A stretch of DNA of 64,000 nt from Prevotella sp. (GCA_017462915.1 JAFTQG010000050.1:1-64000); one strand, 5' to 3'. Counted from the first letter of the stretch, positions 7,630-17,899 are shown. The notes: generated by a model from the sequence alone, not told the origin. Numbers and translations are program-made.

Positions 7630-8958
7630 ATGTTTAGGAGGAAGATAGAAAAACAGCTTTTGGAATGGAAGAAGAATAGGGATAAGATGCCTCTAGTTAT
7701 AAAGGGTTGTCGACAATGCGGAAAAACATCCTCAGTGCTTGACTTTGCATATAAGAACTACAAAAATGTAGTCTATCTTGACTTCTTTCAGAATCCCGAA
7801 TACAAGACTATCTTCGATGGCTCGCTTGAGATAGATAATCTTGTGATTAACATATCGACCCTCGTGCCGTCTGCACGTTTGGTGCCTGGCGACACTTGTT
7901 TGGTATTTGATGAGATACAAGACTGTCCTCGTGCACGTACATCGTTGAAATTCTTCAAGACCGATGGTCGCTTTGATGTAATATGCACGGGCTCATTGCT
8001 CGGAGTCTGTGGATATAAGTCACAAGATGCAGATGCTGACAGATTTGCTCCTGTGCCTGTGGGATATGAAACGATAGTAGACATGTACCCTATGGACTTT
8101 GAAGAATGGCTTTGGGCAAATGGTATTCAGGAGGCTGTTATCAAGAAATTGGAAGAGTGTCTGGTATCGTTCACGCCTGTCCCAGATGTCATGCACAAGC
8201 GAATAAATCAGTTGTTGCTGCAATATGTGGTTGTCGGTGGAATGCCACGGGCTGTCACTGTATTCAAAGAAACACACAACATCCAAGAAGTGCTCAATGT
8301 GCAAAAGTCGATAATTGAGGAATATAAATCAGACATGCTGAAATATGCCCCTCAGCCCGACAAGTCGCGCATAAGGGAGTGTTTTGAATCCATTCCCAAG
8401 CAACTGAGCCGTGAAAACAAGAAATTTGCTTATGCCAAGGTCAGGGAAAATGGTCGAGGACGTGACTATCAGGGCAGTCTGAGATGGATAGAGGATGCTG
8501 GGATAATCCATAGATGCTATAATCTTGAGATTCCAGAGCTTCCGTTGGATGGCAATGCAATAGCTGAACAGTTTAAGGTCTACATGGCAGATACAGGATT
8601 GTTTGTGAGTATGTTGGAGCAAGGAACGACAGCCGATATACTTGGTGGAAATCTTTTCGGCTATAAAGGGGCAATCTTTGAGAATCTCATTGCCGACATA
8701 TTTGGAAAGATGGGCCGCAAACTGTATTATTTCCGCAAGGACAGCGGTTTGGAGGTGGATTTCGTGATGCGCTATAATGGCGAATGCACACTGGTGGAGG
8801 TGAAGGCGACAAGCGGCAATGTCAAGAGTACCAAAACAATACTTGCCCATCCTGATAAATATCATGTCCATAAGGCAATTAAACTTGGAGATTATAATAT
8901 AGGTATGTCGGGACCATTTATAACTTTGCCGCTGTATATGGCATTCCTTTTGAAATAA
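7630..8958 (+). CDS. AAA ATPase with DUF4143-type C-terminus
   Basis: The protein (442 residues) belongs to the large family of archaeal/bacterial ATPases with an N-terminal AAA_14 domain and a C-terminal DUF4143 nuclease-like domain. Walker A is GCRQCGKTSS at residues about 26-35 and Walker B is LVFDEIQDCP near 90-99. The C-terminus has YYFRKDSGLEVDFVMRYN then CTLVEVKAT, the D...E-x-K pattern of a PD-(D/E)xK-like fold. Its cellular role is unknown. It interrupts the region between the membrane regulator and the SusC gene, has a more AT-rich codon use than either, and has its own promoter and repeat leader, so it may be an insertion. Confidence 0.85.
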   Translation: MFRRKIEKQLLEWKKNRDKMPLVIKGCRQCGKTSSVLDFAYKNYKNVVYLDFFQNPEYKTIFDGSLEIDNLVINISTLVPSARLVPGDTCLVFDEIQDCPRARTSLKFFKTDGRFDVICTGSLLGVCGYKSQDADADRFAPVPVGYETIVDMYPMDFEEWLWANGIQEAVIKKLEECLVSFTPVPDVMHKRINQLLLQYVVVGGMPRAVTVFKETHNIQEVLNVQKSIIEEYKSDMLKYAPQPDKSRIRECFESIPKQLSRENKKFAYAKVRENGRGRDYQGSLRWIEDAGIIHRCYNLEIPELPLDGNAIAEQFKVYMADTGLFVSMLEQGTTADILGGNLFGYKGAIFENLIADIFGKMGRKLYYFRKDSGLEVDFVMRYNGECTLVEVKATSGNVKSTKTILAHPDKYHVHKAIKLGDYNIGMSGPFITLPLYMAFLLK

Positions 8959-9014
8959 GGAAGAAAAATGCAATAGAGAAATATCCATCAAGATAATAAA
9001 CAAGATAAAAAAGC

Positions 9015-9086
9015 AAAAAAATCGTTCATAGTCTGTAAAATATGATACATTGTAACAATATTTACAGTCTGTGAACGATTTTTTTA
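9015..9086. terminator. Long hairpin between the ATPase and SusC genes
   Basis: AAAAAAATCGTTCATAGTCT (9015-9034) pairs with AGTCTGTGAACGATTTTTTT (about 9066-9085). The stem is over 20 bp with few mismatches and is flanked by A and T runs on both sides, like a bidirectional terminator. It ends about 70 bp before the SusC start, so it could also act as a leader or regulatory structure for the fructan locus. Confidence 0.6.
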
Positions 9087-9109
9087 CGATTCCATCGACA
9101 GTTTCGCTG

Positions 9110-9117
9110 TACCTTTA
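9110..9117 (+). promoter_or_regulatory. Possible -7 motif for the fructan locus
   Basis: TACCTTTA differs from TAnnTTTG at the last base only and lies 37 bases before the SusC ATG. No convincing -33 element is seen, which is common for promoters that need an activator. Confidence 0.3.
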
Positions 9118-9153
9118 CGGCAGATTATTAAACTAATAACTAAAACAAACCAA

Positions 9154-12100
9154 ATGAAACATCTTAAAAGATTAATCGCAAGTGCGCTTATGCTTATGGC
9201 GTGTACCATAATATATGCGCAAAAGCTCGAGGTCAGCGGAACTGTGGTCGACCAGACAGGAGAGGCCATTGTCGGCGCCACGGTTATGGAGAAAGGTGTC
9301 GGTAACGGTACTGTCACGGACATTGACGGACATTTCAAGATGTCTTGCAATGAAGAGGCTGTTCTTGTCGTTTCTTACATCGGTTATGAAACACAGACAG
9401 TGAAGGCAGGCAGGGATATCAGAGTTGTCCTTGGCGAAACAGCAAGTATGCTTAATGAACTGGTCGTGACAGGCTACACTACACAGCGAAAGGCTGACTT
9501 GACAGGTGCAATATCTGTGGTCAGCGTCGACGAGCTGGCAAAGCAGAACGAGAACAACCCTATGAAGGCTCTTCAGGGACGTGTGCCGGGTATGAATATC
9601 ACTGCCGATGGTTCTCCGTCAGGCTCGGCGACAGTGCGCATCCGTGGTATAGGCACTCTCAATGACAACGATCCTCTCTATATCATCGACGGCGTACCTA
9701 CTAAAGCAGGTATGCACGAGCTTAATGGTAATGATATTGAGAGTCTTCAGGTATTGAAGGATGCTGCCTCGGCATCAATCTATGGCTCACGTGCCGCTAA
9801 TGGAGTAATCATCATCACCACCAAAAAGGGTAAGGAAGGGAAACTGAGAGTAGACGTGGACGCTTCTGTATCAGCTTCCATGTATGCTCATAAGATGGAT
9901 GTTCTCAATGCCAAGCAATACGGTCAGGTGTTGTGGCAGGCATTGCTGAATGACGGTCAAGACCCGAATTCAAACGGTCTCGGGTATAAGTTCGACTGGG
10001 GATATAACACGCAGGGCTATCCTGTGCTCAACGGCATATCCATGTCCAAGTATCTTGATGATGCAGGGACTGTTCCGGCTTCCGATACAGATTGGTTTGA
10101 CGAGACGACACGCACGGGAATCGTACAGCAGTATAATGTAGCTGTAAGCAACGGTTCTCAGAAGGGAAGCTCTTATTTCTCACTCGGTTACTATAAGAAC
10201 CTCGGTATCATAAAGACTTCCGACTTTGAGCGTTTCTCGGCACGCATCAATACTGATTATAAGCTGATAGGCGACAAACTTACCATCGGCGAGCATTTCA
10301 CGCTGAATCGCACAAGTGAGGTGCAGGCTCCTGGAGGATTCCTCGGCAATGTACTTGAATTCAATCCTTCGCTGCCGGTCTATAATACAAAAGGTGAGTT
10401 TGCAGAGCCGGTGAAAGGCTATCCTGACCGTGAGAATCCCGTGGCGCGCCTTGACCGCAACAAGGACAACCGCTATACCTATTGGCGTATGTTCGGTGAC
10501 GCGTTTGTGAACCTTAACCTCTTCAAGGGCTTTAACCTCCGTTCGACATTCGGACTGGACTATTCTCAGAAGGAGCAGCGCATATTCACCTATCCTATTC
10601 CTAACGGAACAATGGCAAACGACAAGAATGCCGTCGAAGCCAAGCAGGAGCATTGGACAAAATGGATGTGGAACGCTATCGCCACATACAACTTCTGTGT
10701 GGGCAAGCACCGCGGAGATGCAATGGCAGGTGTGGAGCTCAACAGACAGAATGATACGAATTTCTCTGCATATAAGGAAGATTTCATAATACTTAATCCT
10801 GATTACATGTGGCCGGATGCCGGTACAGGTACTGCACAGAGCTATGGCGGTGGCTCTGGTTACTCGCTTGTCTCTTATTTCGGAAAGCTGAACTATACGT
10901 ATGATGATAAGTATATGGCTTCTTTCACCATTCGTCACGACGGTAGCTCACGCTTTGGAAAGAGCAACCGTTATGCAACATTCCCGTCTGCTTCTGTCGG
11001 ATGGCGCATAAATCAGGAAAAGTTCTTGAAGAATGTACATTGGATAGACGATATCAAGATTCGTGCATCTTGGGGACAGACTGGTAATCAGGAAATATCC
11101 AATATAGCACGCTACACGGTATATGTAAGCAACTATGGAGTAAATGAGAGTGGCGGTCAGAGCTACGGAACATCATACGACATCGCCGGCACGAACGGCG
11201 GACAGACATTGCAGTCGGGTTTCAAGCGCAATCAGATTGGCAATGACAACATAAAATGGGAGACGACAACACAGACAAACCTCGGTCTTGATTTCTCTTT
11301 CTTCAACAGTTCATTATATGGCAGCTTAGACTGGTACTTCAAGAAGACAAAAGACATACTCGTGCAGATGGCTGGCATTGCAGCCATGGGCGAGGGTAGT
11401 ACACAGTGGATAAACGCTGGTGAGATGGAAAACAGAGGTGTGGAGTTCAATATCGGCTACAGAAACAAGACAAACTTTGGCCTTAAATATGATATCACGG
11501 GAAATATCTCTACATACCGCAACAAAATCACTAAACTTCCGGAGACTGTAGCAGCGAACGGAACATTTGGAGGCAATGGTGTGAAGAGTGTCATAGGTCA
11601 TCCTATGGGTGCGCAGGTCGGATATGTTGCTGACGGTATATTCAGGAGCCAAGAAGATATTGATAACCATGCCATACAGGAAGGTGCCGGACTTGGACGC
11701 ATACGCTGGAAGGATATTGATAATGACGGCAAGATAACCGAGGCAGACCAGGAATGGATTTATGACCCGACGCCAGCATTTACATACGGTTTCAATATCT
11801 ATCTTGAATACAAGAATTTCGACTTCACGATGTTCTGGCAGGGAGTGCAGGGTGTTGATGTCATCTCCGACCTGAAGAAGAATACCGACATCCTTACAGG
11901 CACTAATGTCACTAACCTGAACAAAGGACAGCGTCTGCTTGATGCATGGAGTCTGACAAACCAGAATTCAAATATCCCTGCATTGACGTTTAATGACAAT
12001 AATAACGAGAAGCGTGTCTCGACATATTGGGTGGAGAACGGTTCCTATCTGAAGCTGCGCACAATACAGTTCGGATATAACCTGCCTAAGAGCATAGCAT

Positions 12101-12255
12101 CGAAGCTGTATATGGAGCGTCTGCGTATGTATCTCAGTGCACAGAACCTGCTTACGATAAAAAGTGGCGACTTTACAGGAGTTGATCCGGAGAATCCTAA
12201 TTTTGGATATCCTATCCCGGTAAACATCACATTCGGTATCAATGTAACATTCTAA
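9154..12255 (+). CDS. SusC-like TonB-dependent outer-membrane transporter
   Basis: A 1033-residue outer-membrane protein that imports oligosaccharides, here probably fructans, using TonB energy and its SusD partner. It has a signal peptide (residues 1-22, ending IYAQ), a carboxypeptidase-D-like regulatory domain (about 26-100, SGTVVDQTGEAIVGATV), a plug domain containing LNELVVTGYTTQRKADLTGA and VRIRGIGTLNDNDPLYIIDG, and a long beta-barrel ending in an aromatic residue (INVTF). SusD follows after 13 bp. The substrate is inferred from the adjoining GH32 enzymes, permease and fructokinase. Confidence 0.95.
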   Translation: MKHLKRLIASALMLMACTIIYAQKLEVSGTVVDQTGEAIVGATVMEKGVGNGTVTDIDGHFKMSCNEEAVLVVSYIGYETQTVKAGRDIRVVLGETASMLNELVVTGYTTQRKADLTGAISVVSVDELAKQNENNPMKALQGRVPGMNITADGSPSGSATVRIRGIGTLNDNDPLYIIDGVPTKAGMHELNGNDIESLQVLKDAASASIYGSRAANGVIIITTKKGKEGKLRVDVDASVSASMYAHKMDVLNAKQYGQVLWQALLNDGQDPNSNGLGYKFDWGYNTQGYPVLNGISMSKYLDDAGTVPASDTDWFDETTRTGIVQQYNVAVSNGSQKGSSYFSLGYYKNLGIIKTSDFERFSARINTDYKLIGDKLTIGEHFTLNRTSEVQAPGGFLGNVLEFNPSLPVYNTKGEFAEPVKGYPDRENPVARLDRNKDNRYTYWRMFGDAFVNLNLFKGFNLRSTFGLDYSQKEQRIFTYPIPNGTMANDKNAVEAKQEHWTKWMWNAIATYNFCVGKHRGDAMAGVELNRQNDTNFSAYKEDFIILNPDYMWPDAGTGTAQSYGGGSGYSLVSYFGKLNYTYDDKYMASFTIRHDGSSRFGKSNRYATFPSASVGWRINQEKFLKNVHWIDDIKIRASWGQTGNQEISNIARYTVYVSNYGVNESGGQSYGTSYDIAGTNGGQTLQSGFKRNQIGNDNIKWETTTQTNLGLDFSFFNSSLYGSLDWYFKKTKDILVQMAGIAAMGEGSTQWINAGEMENRGVEFNIGYRNKTNFGLKYDITGNISTYRNKITKLPETVAANGTFGGNGVKSVIGHPMGAQVGYVADGIFRSQEDIDNHAIQEGAGLGRIRWKDIDNDGKITEADQEWIYDPTPAFTYGFNIYLEYKNFDFTMFWQGVQGVDVISDLKKNTDILTGTNVTNLNKGQRLLDAWSLTNQNSNIPALTFNDNNNEKRVSTYWVENGSYLKLRTIQFGYNLPKSIASKLYMERLRMYLSAQNLLTIKSGDFTGVDPENPNFGYPIPVNITFGINVTF

Positions 12256-12268
12256 AACAGTGAAGACA

Positions 12269-14002
12269 ATGAAAAAGATTATATATTTGTTCCTTGCGGC
12301 AACAATGGCTTTATGCAGTGGCTGTTCTGATTTCCTTGACGACCAAGTCCCTCAGGGGACTCTGGATGACGGTCAGGTGAAGGACCCGAAATATGTTGAC
12401 AACCTCGTACTATCGGCATACGCCGTATGGATTTCTGCCGAAGACATCAACTCTTCTTTCTCAATGTGGAATTTCGATGTACGCTCTGACGATGCATACA
12501 AGGGAGGAAACGGTATCGGTGACGGTGATGTATTCCATCAGCTGGAGATATCGCAGGGCATTCTTACCACAAACTGGAACATCAGTGACATGTGGCAACG
12601 TCTGTACAACTGTATCTCACGTGTGAATACGGCGATAGCCTTGCTTAACCAGACCGATGAAAGTACATATCCTCTGAAGGCGCAGCGTCTGGGTGAGATG
12701 AAGTTCTTGCGTGCTTACGGACATTTCCTGCTGAAGCGTCTTTACAAGAATATCCCGTTTGCCATGAATGAGAATCTTACTTCTGAGGAATATAACAACC
12801 TCTCCAACAGAGAGTATTCCAATGACGAGGGATGGCAGCAGATAATAAATGACCTTGAGACTGCATACAGAAACCTTCCTGTGAAGCAGAGCGAGGTGGG
12901 ACGTCCGTCAAAAGCCGCAGCTGCAGCTTTCCTTACCAAGGTATACCTTTATAAGGCATATCATCAGGACAACGAGGCGACCAACGAAATCACCTCTATC
13001 TCCACCGACGACTTGAAGAAAGTCGTTGAGTACAGTGACCCGAGCATATACAGCGCGGCCGGTTTCGACCTTGAGAGCGATTTCCGCAACAACTTCCGTC
13101 CGGAGCCACAATATGAGAACGGCGTGGAGAGCATCTGGGCAATGCAGTATTCCATGAATGACGGTACGACAAACGGAAACCTGAACTGGAGCTACGGACT
13201 TATCGTGCCGAACATACCGGGTGTTACCGATGGCGGATGCGACTTCTATAAGCCGAGCCAGAACTTGGTGAATGCTTTCCGCACCAATAATGACGGACTG
13301 CCGTATCTTGACACATTCAACCAGAACGACTACGACAAGGCAAGCGACTATGCCGACCCGCGTTTGTTCCTCACTGTTGGAATACCGGGGCTGCCGTATG
13401 AGTTCAACAAGAAATACATGATGGACGAGTCAAGCACATGGAGCCGCTCAAATGGTCTCTATGGATACAATGTGACGTTGAAATATAATGTAGATCCAGA
13501 CTGCGGCTATCTTATAAAAGGCTCATGGTGGGGAACTCCGATGAACCGCATAGTGTTCCGCTATGCAGACGTTATGCTTGAGCGTGCAGAGGCTCTCGCA
13601 CAGCTTAATGACGGCAGACTTGATGAGGCTATAAGCATCGTGAATAAGATACGTACACGTGCAAAGCAAAGTCTCGGTTCTATCTCTGACTATGAACTCA
13701 GCTACGGTGTAAGGATGAATATCGGCATGTATTCAGGCTCATACAACCAGGCTGAGGCTCTTAAAATCGTAAAGATGGAACGCCGTCTGGAACTGGGAAT
13801 GGAGAGCGAACGCTTCTTCGACCTTGTGCGTTGGGGCGAGGCAGAGAGCGTGCTCAACAAATATTATGCAGAAGAGGCTGGCAAATGTTCTATCTACAGC
13901 AGTGCACATTTTACAAAGAATAAGAATGAGTACCTTCCGATACCTTTCGCACAGATTGCGGCATCGAATGGTCACTATATACAAAACATAGGAGAATGGT
14001 AA
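12269..14002 (+). CDS. SusD-like surface lipoprotein
   Basis: The surface glycan-binding lid of the SusCD importer. From the ATG at 12269 it has 577 residues. A GTG at 12260 in frame is a less likely start. The lipobox is LCSGC with Cys near residue 19. The SusD fold is supported by a helical TPR-like N-terminal half (LYNCISRVNTAIALLNQ, LKAQRLGEMKFLRAYGHFLL) and the C-terminal RagB/SusD signature (MERRLELGMESERFFDLVRW and YLPIPFAQI). The next gene starts almost immediately, which suggests coupled translation. Confidence 0.95.
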   Translation: MKKIIYLFLAATMALCSGCSDFLDDQVPQGTLDDGQVKDPKYVDNLVLSAYAVWISAEDINSSFSMWNFDVRSDDAYKGGNGIGDGDVFHQLEISQGILTTNWNISDMWQRLYNCISRVNTAIALLNQTDESTYPLKAQRLGEMKFLRAYGHFLLKRLYKNIPFAMNENLTSEEYNNLSNREYSNDEGWQQIINDLETAYRNLPVKQSEVGRPSKAAAAAFLTKVYLYKAYHQDNEATNEITSISTDDLKKVVEYSDPSIYSAAGFDLESDFRNNFRPEPQYENGVESIWAMQYSMNDGTTNGNLNWSYGLIVPNIPGVTDGGCDFYKPSQNLVNAFRTNNDGLPYLDTFNQNDYDKASDYADPRLFLTVGIPGLPYEFNKKYMMDESSTWSRSNGLYGYNVTLKYNVDPDCGYLIKGSWWGTPMNRIVFRYADVMLERAEALAQLNDGRLDEAISIVNKIRTRAKQSLGSISDYELSYGVRMNIGMYSGSYNQAEALKIVKMERRLELGMESERFFDLVRWGEAESVLNKYYAEEAGKCSIYSSAHFTKNKNEYLPIPFAQIAASNGHYIQNIGEW

Positions 14003-14004
14003 TC

Positions 14005-15387
14005 ATGAAAAAGACTATTTCAATCATAACAGCGGCCGTACTCGCCATGATAATGATGGCGGCATGTACAGACGATAACGTATCAGATCTCAGACTGGAT
14101 GGCGATTGCATGGTGACGGCATTCGTGGCAGACGAATATGAAGGTGCAATAGATGTCGCAACAAAGACTGTCAGGGTAAGAGTGCCGGAAACATACAATA
14201 CGGAGTCCATGACTATAACGAAGTTGGGACTTAGTGCCGGAGCAGAGAGCAACATCAGACAGGGTGATGTGCTTAATCTCTCTTATCCACAGGTAATACA
14301 TGTTGTTAATGGAGATGTTTATCAAAACTGGACTGTCACTGTCAAACGCGATGAGGCCAAGATACTTTCGTTCAAGCTCAATGACACTTATACTGGTGTC
14401 ATAAACGAAGAAAGCAAGACCATAACGGTGTCTGTTCCAAATACATTGGACCTTAAAACGCTCGTGCCGACAATCACTTACAGTGAGGACGCCACTATAT
14501 CACCGCTGTCAGGAGTGCCTACGGACTTCACGCAACCTGTCGAGTATACAGTGACAAACAATTCCGCAAAGAGTGTATATACCGTGACAGTGACCCCGAT
14601 AGGTAAGCCCGCAGCTCTTTACGTGGGACTTGCATCCTCTATGGACCAGCTGAATATCGAGGAGCAGACCGCTTGCAGATGGATGCTTTCCAACATCCCG
14701 AACTCGCTCTATGCTTCATTTGCCGATATCAAGGCTGGCAATATCGACCTCTCGGAATGCAAGGTTATATGGTGGCACTTCCATAAGGATGGTGGAGTAG
14801 ACGGTAAGGCCGCTTTCGAGAATGCCGCACCAGAGGCTGTAGATGCAGCCGTGAAGTTGAAAGATTATTATAACAATGGCGGTTCGTTCCTTTTCACACG
14901 CTATGCAACCAATATGCCGGCAGAGATAGGCGCTGTGGCAAACGATGCTTGCCCGAACAACTGCTGGGGACAGAACGAGTATGAGGCAGAGACGGCAGGC
15001 AATCCTTGGAGCTTCTTCATCACAGGACATACAAACCATGCGCTTTACCAGAACCTTGAGATGGGTACTAACCCTGAGGAGATATTCACCTGTGATGCCG
15101 GATACAGGATCACTAACAGTACAGCACAGTGGCACATCGGCAGTGACTGGGGTGGCTATCCTACTACGGAGTCATGGCGACAGCAGACTGGTGGCATAGA
15201 CCTCGGATATGGCGGTGACGGCGCTATCGTAGCATGGGAGTTCCCTGCAAACGGCACACGCGGAGGCATTCTCTGCATAGGTTCAGGCTGTTACGACTGG
15301 TACAGTGTTGATGATGTTACGGAGTTCTATCACACCAACGTGGCGAAGATGACCCTCAACGCTTTCAACTATCTTATGAATAAATAA
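14005..15387 (+). CDS. DUF4960 surface lipoprotein, probable fructan-binding protein
   Basis: The product, about 460 residues from the ATG at 14005, is exported as a lipoprotein (MKKTISIITAAVLAMIMMAA then Cys). An alternative ATG at 13996 overlaps the SusD stop, but GGAG at 13991 is better spaced for 14005. Two Ig-like segments (about 25-195, with repeated VYQNWTVTVKRDEAKILSF- and VYTVTVTPIG-type ends) precede a C-terminal domain with YVGLASSMDQL, HTNHALYQNLE and GSGCYDWYS, which I assign to DUF4960. It occupies the place of BT1761, the surface levan-binding protein of the B. thetaiotaomicron fructan locus. The binding role is by analogy. Confidence 0.75.
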   Translation: MKKTISIITAAVLAMIMMAACTDDNVSDLRLDGDCMVTAFVADEYEGAIDVATKTVRVRVPETYNTESMTITKLGLSAGAESNIRQGDVLNLSYPQVIHVVNGDVYQNWTVTVKRDEAKILSFKLNDTYTGVINEESKTITVSVPNTLDLKTLVPTITYSEDATISPLSGVPTDFTQPVEYTVTNNSAKSVYTVTVTPIGKPAALYVGLASSMDQLNIEEQTACRWMLSNIPNSLYASFADIKAGNIDLSECKVIWWHFHKDGGVDGKAAFENAAPEAVDAAVKLKDYYNNGGSFLFTRYATNMPAEIGAVANDACPNNCWGQNEYEAETAGNPWSFFITGHTNHALYQNLEMGTNPEEIFTCDAGYRITNSTAQWHIGSDWGGYPTTESWRQQTGGIDLGYGGDGAIVAWEFPANGTRGGILCIGSGCYDWYSVDDVTEFYHTNVAKMTLNAFNYLMNK

Positions 15388-15407
15388 CCGGAAAAAGGAA
15401 TAAAACT

Positions 15408-17006
15408 ATGAAACAGATGATATATTCATTGGCTTTGACTGCGGTATTGGCGACACCATTATACTCTTGCAGCAATAATGATGATAACATGACCGAACAG
15501 AAAGACTGGATGGGAACAACGGCTTTCTTTTCCTCCACCGACGAGCAGTTGCAGTCTACGTATTACAAACCATACAGCGGCTACGTGGGCGACCCGATGC
15601 CGTTCTATGACCCGGTGGCAAAGGATTTCAAGATACTGTATCTACAGGACTACAGACCGAACCCCGCAGGCACATACCACCCTATATGGGGCGTGAGCAC
15701 TGCCGATGTGGCAAATTATACTTCCTTAGGCGAACTGATACCGTGTGGCGGGCTCGCGGAGCAGGATGCTGCCATAGGAACTGGCTCTACTGTATATAAT
15801 GATGCAGACGGACTGTATTATACATTCTATACAGGAAATAAATACCAGCCTACATCCGCAGATAATGGTCAGGTGGTGATGGTTGCCACGTCAAGTGATT
15901 TCAAGACATGGACAAAGAACCGCAACTTCTACCTGAAGGGTGACGCTTATGGCTATGGGAAGAACGATTTCCGTGACCCGTTTGTTTTCAAGGGTGATGA
16001 CGGCCTCTTCCACATGCTCGTATCTACGGTGAGAGGTTCAAAGGGTGTCCTTGCAGAGTTTACGTCTTCAGACCTTCTGAGCTGGAATCACGCAGGAGTA
16101 TTCATGACGATGATGTGGGACCGTTTCTACGAGTGTCCTGATGTATTCAAGATGGGCGACTGGTGGTATCTCGTTTATAGTGAGATGCATGCTGCCGTGC
16201 GCCGCGTGCAGTATTTCAAGGGCAGGACGCTTGAAGAACTGAAGGCCTGCACACGCGACGATGCCGGACAGTGGCCCGATAGCCACGAGGGATTCCTCGA
16301 CAGCCGTGGTTTTTATGCAGGAAAGACGGCAAGCGACGGCACTAACCGTTACATCTGGGGATGGTGTCCTACACGTGCAGGTAATGACAACACAGCCGTA
16401 GGCGCTTATCCTGCAGAGCCTGAATGGGCTGGCAACCTCGTGGTTCACCGCCTGATACAGCACGAGGACGGTACGCTTACACTTGGCGAAGTGCCGGGAA
16501 TAAGCGACAAGTACTCTACAGCGGCAGACATTAAGATAATGGAAAGTCATGGCGTGACGGCAGACGGTTCCGTTTATGAGCTCTCGGGTGACGATGCCTA
16601 CCTTCTGTTCTCAAGATTAGGCTATCATAACAAGATTTCCTTTACTGTCGAGACAAGCAACAACTGGGACAAGTTCGGCATATCGCTTGTACGTGGAAGC
16701 GACTCTGATAAATACTATACAATGGTCGTGAACCCTGAGAACGAGAATGCCCGCAAGGTGAACTTTGAGCAGGAAGGTAAAGAAGGAACTGGCTTTGTGG
16801 CTGGTATAGACGGATATGTATTCGACCGTCCTTCAGACAACATATATAATGTGACAATCTATACTGATAACTCCATCTGTGTGATGTATATCAATGACGT
16901 ATGCTGCTACACCAACCGCATATACGGAATACAGAAGAACTGTTGGAGCATAAACAACTATGGTGGCTCTGTCAAGGTGAGCAACCTGAAAATAACACAA
17001 TATTAA
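15408..17006 (+). CDS. GH32-like surface lipoprotein, candidate endo-fructanase
   Basis: A 532-residue lipoprotein (lipobox LYSC, Cys21) with a five-bladed propeller of the GH32/GH43 type. The three acidic blocks of GH32 can be placed: GDPMPFYDP with Asp62 in the nucleophile position, FRDP with Asp190, and YECPDV with Glu242. The first block differs from the classical WMNDPNG. A C-terminal beta-sandwich follows from about residue 370. Attachment to the cell surface next to SusCD suggests it makes the first cuts in extracellular fructan, as BT1760 does for levan. Endo action and substrate are inference. It lies 20 bp after the DUF4960 gene. Confidence 0.8.
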   Translation: MKQMIYSLALTAVLATPLYSCSNNDDNMTEQKDWMGTTAFFSSTDEQLQSTYYKPYSGYVGDPMPFYDPVAKDFKILYLQDYRPNPAGTYHPIWGVSTADVANYTSLGELIPCGGLAEQDAAIGTGSTVYNDADGLYYTFYTGNKYQPTSADNGQVVMVATSSDFKTWTKNRNFYLKGDAYGYGKNDFRDPFVFKGDDGLFHMLVSTVRGSKGVLAEFTSSDLLSWNHAGVFMTMMWDRFYECPDVFKMGDWWYLVYSEMHAAVRRVQYFKGRTLEELKACTRDDAGQWPDSHEGFLDSRGFYAGKTASDGTNRYIWGWCPTRAGNDNTAVGAYPAEPEWAGNLVVHRLIQHEDGTLTLGEVPGISDKYSTAADIKIMESHGVTADGSVYELSGDDAYLLFSRLGYHNKISFTVETSNNWDKFGISLVRGSDSDKYYTMVVNPENENARKVNFEQEGKEGTGFVAGIDGYVFDRPSDNIYNVTIYTDNSICVMYINDVCCYTNRIYGIQKNCWSINNYGGSVKVSNLKITQY

Positions 17007-17038
17007 ACTACAAATAAATAATAAGGAGTAATATCATC

Positions 17039-17899
17039 ATGAAAAGATTTATAATTTCAGCAATCGGTCTCTTTGTTGCAATCATGGCTTCTGCAACAGA
17101 TTTATGGGAAGGTTCACATGCAGTGGAGTGGGACAATACACTTAATATATCCGCTGATAAATTTGCCGACATGAAGGTCGGACAGAAGATTGTACTTGAA
17201 TTCAGTGTCACAAAGGAAGACATAATAGAGCTGCACAGTGACGGCTTGATGCTTCCCGGCACACGTTACGGACATCGTCTGTACAATGACAATACCAGCG
17301 TGGAGATATTTGTCACACAGGGAATGCTTGACAAGCTAAGGGATACAGGCATGGAAGTGTGTGGAAGTGGATTTACTCTTACAAAAGCATGGTATGGCGA
17401 CGGCAAGGAAGATGTCATGCAGGGAACAGTCTGGACCGGTTATTTCTGGATGGACGAGTGGACGACACTGGAATTGGCGAAGACCGCATTTGACGGTGTC
17501 GACTGGACCCGATACAAGGCTATAAGATTCTACTCGGAAGCAGGACGTACCGATTATGTCATCAATGTCAAGACCTCATGGGATGAGACAGGACATATCG
17601 CAGACGCTGCGACGATGACAATGACCGACGAGTATGCTGAGCTGAATATCGAGAATATCAATATGGACGAAAGACTTGCCTCCACTGACCGTCTCATGAT
17701 ACAGTGTAACAAGGAAAACGGTGCGCCGTTCAATTTCACATCCGTCACGCTTGTTGCCAAGGACGGTGGGACAACTGCTATCGGAACTGTTGTGGCAGAC
17801 AAGGTTGACGGAGACTGTTGGAATCTTTCCGGCAGCAAGGTCTCTCCTCTCAGCCGTGGCATCGTTGTCAAGAACGGCAAGAAATATCTTAGGAAATAG
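17039..17899 (+). CDS. Secreted two-module protein, probable glycan binder
   Basis: The protein (286 residues) has a signal peptide ending near residue 19 (MASATDLWEGS). Two similar beta-sandwich modules follow, the first opening with LWEGSHAVEWDNTLNISADK and continuing to about residue 110, the second covering about 115-225. The C-terminal ~35 residues (DCWNLSGSKVSPLSRGIVVK) resemble the conserved tail found on many secreted Prevotella proteins. The LWEG-type module is often attached to carbohydrate-active proteins in Bacteroidetes, so a fructan-binding role is likely but not proven. It is separated from the upstream GH32-like gene by only 32 bp. Confidence 0.7.
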   Translation: MKRFIISAIGLFVAIMASATDLWEGSHAVEWDNTLNISADKFADMKVGQKIVLEFSVTKEDIIELHSDGLMLPGTRYGHRLYNDNTSVEIFVTQGMLDKLRDTGMEVCGSGFTLTKAWYGDGKEDVMQGTVWTGYFWMDEWTTLELAKTAFDGVDWTRYKAIRFYSEAGRTDYVINVKTSWDETGHIADAATMTMTDEYAELNIENINMDERLASTDRLMIQCNKENGAPFNFTSVTLVAKDGGTTAIGTVVADKVDGDCWNLSGSKVSPLSRGIVVKNGKKYLRK

